Shown here one piece after another: positions 58,197-64,000 of a stretch of DNA of 64,000 nt; the stretch's first letter is position 1; the number at the start of each line of letters is the position of its first letter. The DNA comes from JAPWJZ01 sp038247245. GTDB taxonomy: Bacteria; Pseudomonadota; Alphaproteobacteria; Micavibrionales; UBA2020. Location of the stretch: assembly GCA_038247245.1 (NCBI GenBank), contig JBBRVE010000002.1:1-64000 (forward strand), read 5' to 3'. A program made the translations under genes and the position numbers. The notes below the pieces were generated by a model. That model was not told the DNA's origin and did not search any database. It saw only the letters and a list, made by a program, of their open reading frames with translations.

Positions 58197-59405
58197 TTAC
58201 CCGGGCAGCAGTTTGAAGGCGCGGGGCGCCAGCCAGACGACAAAGGGCGTCACGAACATCGATAGGGCCGTGACCAGCATGAAAAACTGCGCATCGCCCT
58301 TCGGGATGATCCCGTAACCCAGCGCCAGCGTTAAAATGACAAAGGCGAATTCGCCGCATTGGCCCAGCATCACGGCGGTTTCACCCGCAACGCGTTTATG
58401 CACGCCAAAGCCGCGCGTGACCGCAAACAATATCCCCGCCTTCGCAAAACCGATGCCGATGACGGAGGCGAGCAGCCAGCCGATATGCTTCGCCACTTCG
58501 TTCAAATCGACGCCCAGGCCGACCGACAGGAAAAATACACCCATCAGCAAGCCTTTCACGGGTGCGATAATTTCCTCCACATCCTTGCGGTATTCCGTTT
58601 CAGCCAGCAATAGCCCCGCCAGAAACGCACCCAGCGCGCCCGACAAACCCGCATATTCGGTCAGCATCGCGGCACCGATCACGATGAACAGCACGAAAGA
58701 CATCAGCCATTCGCGCCGCCGGTGGGGCTTGATGATCCGCAGCACGGGCGGCAGGAGGCGCATGCCGATCACGTAAATCAATGCAATCGCGCATATGCCG
58801 ATACCCAGCGCCTTTAAAACCGGCAGCAGCAGCGTGCCTTCCTCATTTTTGGCAAAGGCCGATACCATCGCCAGCACAGGCACGACCATCAAATCCTGCA
58901 TCAACAGGATTGAAAAGCATAATTTGCCGGCGGCGGTGCCTTCGCTCTTTTTTTCCTCCAGCAATTGCATCACGACGGCGGTAGATGAAAAAGACAGGCA
59001 GGCGGCCATCAGGATGGAAACCTCCAGCCCGTTGCCGAAACTGTAGGCAAAGGCAAAGATCACGCCCGCCGTCGCCAGAACCTGCGCGCCGCCAATGCCG
59101 GCCACGTCGCGCCGGCGGTTCCACAATTCGTTGAGAGAAAGTTTCAGGCCAATCATGAACATCAGGAACACGATGCCCAGCTCGCCGAATCTCTGCAGCG
59201 CGTCTTCGGTCATCGTTATTTTTCCGGCGGCATCCGCAGCCCCGCCTGCAACCTCACGGTCGATCCATGCAAAGGGGCCATGGGGCGCGATCAGCACGCC
59301 GCAGAGCAAATATCCCAATACGGGCGATATCTTCAGCCTGTGCAAAACCGGTACGGTCAGCCCCGCGATGCCGAGGACGATCAGAAGCTGTGAAAAATTA
59401 TGCAT
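58197..59405 (-). CDS. CPA2-family monovalent cation/proton antiporter (Kef-type)
   Basis: A 402-residue inner-membrane protein with about 12 membrane segments. Landmarks are LGYLLCGVLIAPHGPFAWID, IVFLMFMIGLKLSLNELWNR, AACLSFSSTAVVMQLLEEKK, LLMQDLMVVPVLAMVSAFAK and LGAFLAGLLLAETEYRKDVE. The late MLGQCGEFAFVILTLALGYG is typical of KefB/C-like transporters. No TrkA-N domain is present. It is a divergent paralog of the gene at 28266. Confidence 0.92.
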   Translation of the reverse strand: MHNFSQLLIVLGIAGLTVPVLHRLKISPVLGYLLCGVLIAPHGPFAWIDREVAGGAADAAGKITMTEDALQRFGELGIVFLMFMIGLKLSLNELWNRRRDVAGIGGAQVLATAGVIFAFAYSFGNGLEVSILMAACLSFSSTAVVMQLLEEKKSEGTAAGKLCFSILLMQDLMVVPVLAMVSAFAKNEEGTLLLPVLKALGIGICAIALIYVIGMRLLPPVLRIIKPHRRREWLMSFVLFIVIGAAMLTEYAGLSGALGAFLAGLLLAETEYRKDVEEIIAPVKGLLMGVFFLSVGLGVDLNEVAKHIGWLLASVIGIGFAKAGILFAVTRGFGVHKRVAGETAVMLGQCGEFAFVILTLALGYGIIPKGDAQFFMLVTALSMFVTPFVVWLAPRAFKLLPG

Positions 59406-59469
59406 GTGGCGCCCTGTCTTTTAACGCAAGCAAACCCTAGCACAGCTGTTATGGTTCCGCAAAAACACG

Positions 59470-61182
59470 TTAGAGCCGCAACCCCAGATGGTCGCGGATA
59501 AAGGCGGTGGCGGCCTGCGCCTCCGCCTCGCCCGCGAAGCTTTCGCCGAGGGTGATATCGCCGCCGTTTTTCAGCTTGCCGAAAACGCGGAAAAACTGCA
59601 CTTGCCTCCCGCCATTGTGCCTGCTGCTGGTGCTGGCATGTGCCAGTGACTGGATATCGTCAAGCGCCGCATAGGTTTTTTTGACAGGTATGCCGAAAAT
59701 GCAGCGGAGGGTTTCAATGCCGCCGCCCATGCTGTCGCGCCGCACGGTCAATGAATTGGCGGCGGCATACAGGCAGCCGGTGAAAACCAGCAAGCCAATC
59801 CCGCCGAAAATCGCGCCACCCAGCCATCCGTCGTGTTTGGTATAAATGAAAACACCGGCGATAAAAAACACGGCACCGAACAGCATGCCCAGCGTACAGC
59901 CGAACAGGCCGCGCCCCATCGGGTAAAACAGCGCATCGCCGCGCATGATGATGCGCGCGCGCATGTTGCGATCGGCCATCTGTCTGGTGATGTCCGCCGA
60001 TGCCTGCGCCGCGCGGTCCCCGATGCGCGATTTCGTGGTGGCAGGATAGGCGGGAATTTCGTAATCGCGGTTGATATCGACGCCCGGCAGGTCGGCCTGA
60101 AGGCTCAACCGCCACAAGTCATATGAATCGCCGCTTTGCGCGGCATCCGATGGCGGCAGGTTCGCCGGCACCTCGAAACGGAATTGCAGCCGCGTGCCGT
60201 GGATGCCCTGTTCGGCATAGGCGACCACGCTTTGCTGCCATGCGAACCGCTCCGAGCGTGAACAGTTTTTGCCGCTGCCGCTCTCATAGCTATGGACGGA
60301 TGACAGGGTGATGTTAAAGACGTTGTTTGAATCAAACGGCACCGGTAATTCAATCGTGCCGCCCGCCTGCCCGCCGATGGCGGCGGGGAAGGGATCGAGC
60401 GCCACGGGTGATACCCCGAATTTTTTCCATTCCAGCGTTTGTTTGATCGCCCAGTACAGCGTGGCGATGCCGATGACGGGGAATATCACCGCCAGCAACG
60501 CACCGTAATTGTGCTTCACCAGAACCTCGTCACGCAGCATAAACACGACGGGAGCGGAGACGAGATTCCAGCCGATGCTGAAGAACCACGCGAAATATAA
60601 AACGGTTTTGGAGCCCGATGTAATTTCATTGGTCTGCCAGCGAGGGTTTTCCAGCCACGGCGCATCTCCATATGCCGCGCGGACGGCGGGGTCAACCGGG
60701 CGTTTTCTGTAGACCGCGGCGCATATCAGGGCGATGCCCGCGCCGCCGAACAGCACGGCGAACAGCGCCTTGAACCCTACCATGCCCCAGCGCAGGTCGC
60801 GGTAAATCACGGCGCTGTAGGGGGCTTCGGGATCGACATATACTTCGATGCTGCGGCCTTCATTGGCGGCGGCGGACAGCGCCGCGCCTTGGTCTTCATG
60901 CGCGTGGCCGATGTTGTCGGACATGGTGTCGATGGCGACGCGGCTGGCGGTGTATTCCTGACCCTGATAGCTGTACTTGTATTCGGCGCGGGCGCGGTAG
61001 GTGGTGGTGCCTTCGTCGTCGGTGTTTTCATCGACGCCGCCCGATAATACCTGCGCCTGCACGGGTGCCCAGTTCTGCATCGCCTGCGATTCCATGAATG
61101 TTTTTGTAATGGAATATGTCGCCCAGATGCCGACGCCCAGAAAAGGCAGGGCGAACAGAAACATGAAAATACGGCTGCCCAC
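59470..61182 (-). CDS. DUF3592 membrane protein
   Basis: A 570-residue protein with an N-terminal membrane segment (FMFLFALPFLGVGIWATYSI), then the DUF3592 extracytoplasmic unit (YRARAEYKYSYQGQEYTASR, GRSIEVYVDPEAPYSAVIYR) and a second helix (FKALFAVLFGGAGIALICAA). Two further membrane segments precede a large beta-rich domain. A last pair (LGMLFGAVFFIAGVFIYTKH, GIGLLVFTGCLYAAANS) and a short C-terminal domain follow. The family has unknown function. It is followed by the lipase-like gene on the same strand. Confidence 0.8.
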   Translation of the reverse strand: MGSRIFMFLFALPFLGVGIWATYSITKTFMESQAMQNWAPVQAQVLSGGVDENTDDEGTTTYRARAEYKYSYQGQEYTASRVAIDTMSDNIGHAHEDQGAALSAAANEGRSIEVYVDPEAPYSAVIYRDLRWGMVGFKALFAVLFGGAGIALICAAVYRKRPVDPAVRAAYGDAPWLENPRWQTNEITSGSKTVLYFAWFFSIGWNLVSAPVVFMLRDEVLVKHNYGALLAVIFPVIGIATLYWAIKQTLEWKKFGVSPVALDPFPAAIGGQAGGTIELPVPFDSNNVFNITLSSVHSYESGSGKNCSRSERFAWQQSVVAYAEQGIHGTRLQFRFEVPANLPPSDAAQSGDSYDLWRLSLQADLPGVDINRDYEIPAYPATTKSRIGDRAAQASADITRQMADRNMRARIIMRGDALFYPMGRGLFGCTLGMLFGAVFFIAGVFIYTKHDGWLGGAIFGGIGLLVFTGCLYAAANSLTVRRDSMGGGIETLRCIFGIPVKKTYAALDDIQSLAHASTSSRHNGGRQVQFFRVFGKLKNGGDITLGESFAGEAEAQAATAFIRDHLGLRL

Positions 61183-61203
61183 GGGAAACCTCGCGTTTCG
61201 GGA

Positions 61204-62037
61204 TTATGCGCAGGGGGGATGGGATAGGTTGGTTGACGGCGCCTTGTTCATAGGCTGCCAGTTAACGGTTGTTTGCGCAAGGCGGTCGAGGATGATGGCG
61301 GCCGCATTATCGCTGAACGGCATCGCCACATGGCCGCTTCGGATGCGGATATTTTCCGATTGCATGCCGCCGGTGTTCAGCGCCTCTTTCCAGCCCGCAA
61401 TCCAGTCGTCGGTGGAAAACAGCGATGTGGTGGGCACGGGCGGCGCGATGCGCGGGTCGGTGTTTTGTGTGCCGTAAAATCCCTGCACATGCGCCACACG
61501 TTCATCGACCGCGCCGCCGGATTCGCGCTGGCCGAAGGGTGCGCCCAGCGTGATGACATGCGCGACCAGTTCGGGATGGCGGCGCGCCAGTTCGCGGGCG
61601 TAAACACCGCCCAGGCTATAACCGACGATGGATACCTTTTGGTTGCCGTTGGCGGCATAGATGTTTTTCAGGTGTTCTTCGAGCTGTTTCGCCTTTGTCT
61701 CGCTGGGGCCCATATTCATGCCTGATTCCCAGCCATACACGGCATAGCCATGATCGCGGATGGTATGTTGCAGTTCCGACATATGCAGGTCATTGCCGAA
61801 AAACCCGGGGATGACGAGCACGGGGTGGCCGTCACCGCGCGGCACGCCCGCGATATCGCGGGTGACGGGCGCTTGTGCCTCGGCGGCTTGTACGGTTGCG
61901 GTGACAGCCGCCGGTTCGCGTTGCAGCGCGTTGACGCCGCTTTGCAGCGCAAAGCCTCCGCCCAGCAGCGCCGCGCTGGTCAGCGCGTAGGCGGCGAAAG
62001 TCTTGGCAAGTTTTTTACGTGCGGTGTTGTTGCTCAT
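61204..62037 (-). CDS. Alpha/beta-hydrolase, triacylglycerol-lipase-like
   Basis: The start at 62037 (MSNNTARKKLAKTFAAYALT) begins a signal-anchor (AYALTSAALLGGGFALQSGV); the frame to 62085 adds no domain. The 277 residues have VLVIPGFFGNDLHMSELQHT (oxyanion region), the nucleophile elbow IVGYSLGGVYARELARRH, and candidate catalytic Asp and His near TSLFSTDDWIAGW and IRSGHVAMPFSDN. These fit an exported or membrane-anchored lipase/esterase. Substrate unknown. Confidence 0.8.
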   Translation of the reverse strand: MSNNTARKKLAKTFAAYALTSAALLGGGFALQSGVNALQREPAAVTATVQAAEAQAPVTRDIAGVPRGDGHPVLVIPGFFGNDLHMSELQHTIRDHGYAVYGWESGMNMGPSETKAKQLEEHLKNIYAANGNQKVSIVGYSLGGVYARELARRHPELVAHVITLGAPFGQRESGGAVDERVAHVQGFYGTQNTDPRIAPPVPTTSLFSTDDWIAGWKEALNTGGMQSENIRIRSGHVAMPFSDNAAAIILDRLAQTTVNWQPMNKAPSTNLSHPPCA

Positions 62038-62112
62038 CTTGAGGCTCTGCCCTGAAATACAGCCAAAAACTACGCCTGTGGACAAAAACCGTCAACCGAA
62101 TTGCGGAAATTA

Positions 62113-63066
62113 CTATAGTACCGCAATCTTTCTAAGTTGATGATTTTTCGGCATTTTATCAATTTTCGCAGCGAGTTTCATTCGCAAGTGGGCATGCTGC
62201 GCGCCGCTCAGGTCGACTTTTTTACCATCAAGGCGAATGCCCCCCTTGCGGAAGGCGCCCGCCAGCACGCGCGCGCCCAGATAAAACGTATCCGAGTCGG
62301 TCTTCGCCTTCAGCGTGATCGCCACCAGTCTCTCCATCGCCTGCTGCGGCTTGAGTTTTTTAAGCGGCGCGAAATCGTGCGAAATTTTTGCAAGGCGTTT
62401 CGCCGATGGCGTGCATTTCTCCGCATATTCCGCCGCGATCTTTTTCGTCTGCGCGGGCGTGAGGCTGGAGAAATCCGCCGTTTCCGCGTCGCAAATAATT
62501 TTATCCAGCGTGAAGGTGGTCAGGTGCGAATTCTTGCCCAGCAGCATGGCAACCGCCGCGCGTTTCCATCCGGCATATTCAAGGTTCGCGCGCGCATCGG
62601 CATCGAAACGCTGGTAATGGCGCAGCGCCGCGAAACCGTCGGCGGCGTTTTCGCTTTCCGTGCCGTTAAGCTTGGGCAGCAGCGAATGGCCGGTTTCGTG
62701 GTCGAAGGTCGCAACGTCGTCCGCCGCGCCGGGTTTTTCGCCGAACACCGCATGGCGATCGGGGTGGAACACCAGCACGCCGAGGTTCTTCTTGTGTTCG
62801 CGGTTGACGGCAAGGTGAAAGGATGTTTTCAGCCGCTTGGCATCGCGGACCATTTTCTCGACTTCGGTGATGTCATCGTCATCGACGCCCTGTTGCACCA
62901 GATCGTCGGAATAGGCATCGGGCGCAACCTCGCCCGCATGGATGAACAGCATATTGCCGCGCAGTTCCGGGTGGTCTTTTTGCGCGCGTTTGGCGACCGC
63001 GTTGAAATCGAAACGCACAGAGGTGTCCCCCGTAGCTGGGGACTGTTTTTTCGGCTTTGCTGTCAT
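62113..63066 (-). CDS. Unknown protein with HETGH metallopeptidase-like motif
   Basis: A 317-residue cytoplasmic protein without signal peptide. The central segment DDVATFDHETGHSLLPKLNG contains HETGH, matching the zincin HExxH zinc site, followed by ESENAADGFAALRHY whose E-N/D context could hold the third ligand. The rest is helical (FTLDKIICDAETADFSSLTP, LKPQQAMERLVAITLKAKTD). A metallopeptidase role is plausible but rests on one motif. No family is recognised. Confidence 0.6.
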   Translation of the reverse strand: MTAKPKKQSPATGDTSVRFDFNAVAKRAQKDHPELRGNMLFIHAGEVAPDAYSDDLVQQGVDDDDITEVEKMVRDAKRLKTSFHLAVNREHKKNLGVLVFHPDRHAVFGEKPGAADDVATFDHETGHSLLPKLNGTESENAADGFAALRHYQRFDADARANLEYAGWKRAAVAMLLGKNSHLTTFTLDKIICDAETADFSSLTPAQTKKIAAEYAEKCTPSAKRLAKISHDFAPLKKLKPQQAMERLVAITLKAKTDSDTFYLGARVLAGAFRKGGIRLDGKKVDLSGAQHAHLRMKLAAKIDKMPKNHQLRKIAVL

Positions 63067-63134
63067 ATAGGATTATCTTAAGGTAAGGGGGTGGCAGGTC
63101 AATGGCCATAATTTTCCTCTTCTGGCGGTGCAGC

Positions 63135-63719
63135 ATGACGACAAATGAAGATTTCAAGACCACAGCCCTGCAGATCAAGCGGGCGGAAAAGCTGCGCGGT
63201 TACCTGAACAGCCGCAACGCCCCGCCCTCGGGCGAGGCCGATTTCCTGACCGGCATGTCCAGCGACGCGACGCTGGTGGTCATCATCATGTGCGACGACA
63301 TGTTCCGAAAATCCGGGCTGACGGGCACGCTGCCGTGGGAACAGTATGCCGTGTTGTGCGGCGTGGGCGCGTGCCTGACCGACGCGATCACGCAGTTCAC
63401 CAACCTGCCGCGCGAAGCCTATTCCTTTATGCTGTCCGACAGCATCAATTTCCTGCTGGCCGGTGCCGACCGCGAACAATGGAGCAAGCGCGAGGAAATT
63501 TACGGATTTGCCGTCACGCAGTATAAACACATGATGGCAAAACCCGCGCTGGCCACGCTGGCCGACGCGCTGGGCGGCGCGTTTTATGTGTTCATCGATA
63601 CGGGCGATGAATCGCAGTTGGGCATCATGCAGGAAAATTTCGACAAGCTGATGACCGCACCCGACGTGCCGGACGAGCTGCGCAAACTGCAGGAAGAGCA
63701 AAAGGGCAAAAAGCCGTAA
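63135..63719 (+). CDS. Unknown protein
   Basis: The ATG at 63135 (MTTNEDFKTTALQIKRAEKL) is taken; the frame from 63102 has a weak hydrophobic head. The 194 residues are mostly helical (DATLVVIIMCDDMFRKSG, CGVGACLTDAITQFTNLPRE, YKHMMAKPALATLADALGGA). Two Cys-containing helices are partly hydrophobic but no clear membrane segment is seen. It is convergent with the gene at the window end. No family is recognised. Confidence 0.55.
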   Translation: MTTNEDFKTTALQIKRAEKLRGYLNSRNAPPSGEADFLTGMSSDATLVVIIMCDDMFRKSGLTGTLPWEQYAVLCGVGACLTDAITQFTNLPREAYSFMLSDSINFLLAGADREQWSKREEIYGFAVTQYKHMMAKPALATLADALGGAFYVFIDTGDESQLGIMQENFDKLMTAPDVPDELRKLQEEQKGKKP

Positions 63720-63722
63720 GGC

Positions 63723-64000
63723 TTATAAATCGAAGCTTCTACCGCGGTTTTTGCGCGGTGCTGGCGTCTCGGCGGCCAGCTTTGCTTCCAGTTTTGAAAA
63801 CAATTCATCCTTGGCCGTAAAGAAACGCGCCACCAGCGGCGATCCGTCGATATTGGCAAATGATACTTCGTCCTGTCCGAACGACGCCTTCACATGCGCC
63901 AGCACATCGGCGGTTTTGCCGCCCAGGTCTTCACCCTTGGCAACCGATACCAGCATGTTTTCGATCAGCACGATGCCGGAGGCCGCGCGGGCATAGGCGA
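63723..64000 (-). CDS. C-terminal part of a protein cut by the window end
   Basis: The frame is open from 64000 to a stop at 63723, so the start lies beyond the window; a GTG at 63971 is unlikely to be the real start. The visible ~91 residues read AYARAASGIVLIENMLVSVA, KGEDLGGKTADVLAHVKASF, LVARFFTAKDELFSKLEAKL and a basic end. The part is too short to assign. Confidence 0.55.
   Translation of the reverse strand, partial: AYARAASGIVLIENMLVSVAKGEDLGGKTADVLAHVKASFGQDEVSFANIDGSPLVARFFTAKDELFSKLEAKLAAETPAPRKNRGRSFDL

Noticed and set aside
1..64000. CRISPR array
   Set aside because: No regularly spaced repeats of 24-40 bases with unique spacers and no cas gene were seen.

Overview
The window looks like chromosome of a Gram-negative alphaproteobacterium. 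The evidence is Kdo/lipid A genes (waaA, lpxK and an lpxL-type acyltransferase), a LexA box of the alphaproteobacterial GTTC-N7-GTTC type in front of uvrA, and high GC with alphaproteobacterial-looking housekeeping proteins. A Micavibrio/Rhodospirillales-like lineage is my guess; the sequence alone does not settle it.

Layout. 1-31 kb is core genome: a DUF4139 protein, rsmD, four tandem paralogous secreted proteins of no recognised family (2.0-5.9 kb), the waaA-lpxK-lpxL operon, a three-gene operon encoding six copies of an unrecognised ~110-residue module (9.6-11.6 kb), a frameshifted Sel1-repeat gene, uvrA with its SOS box and a possible upstream small RNA, a small low-GC islet with a broken lipase-like gene and a DUF6881 gene (20.0-21.8 kb), ssb, xseA, tadA, rluB, a bacterioferritin-like gene, a CPA2 antiporter and an OmpA-like lipoprotein.

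31.1-51.8 kb is an integrated mobilizable element. It sits in the 3' end of a tRNA-Arg(ACG) gene, is bounded by an exact 45-bp direct repeat, and carries a P4-type tyrosine integrase at its right end. It contains AlpA-type and HTH replication genes, a second XerC-like recombinase, a large CHC2/TOPRIM/ATPase primase-helicase, an XRE regulator, a MobA/MobL relaxase and an RSF1010/R1162-like oriT. No conjugation apparatus was found, so it should depend on a helper. Its main cargo is a polymorphic-toxin locus: one full-length Sec-exported Rhs/YD-repeat protein plus four orphan Rhs C-terminal toxin cassettes, each followed by a putative immunity gene. The mobilization module splits these into two blocks. 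The cassettes share a ~50-bp junction encoding GRYISSDPIG, which would allow tip exchange by recombination.

51.8-64 kb returns to core genome: an M14-type peptidase, several unrecognised proteins, enoyl-CoA hydratase, an LLM flavin monooxygenase, a short prephenate-dehydrogenase-like protein, a second CPA2 antiporter, a DUF3592 protein, a lipase-like hydrolase and a protein with an HETGH motif.

Start codons were moved downstream of the longest open frame where a ribosome binding site, signal peptide or gene overlap supported it. Both window edges cut a gene.
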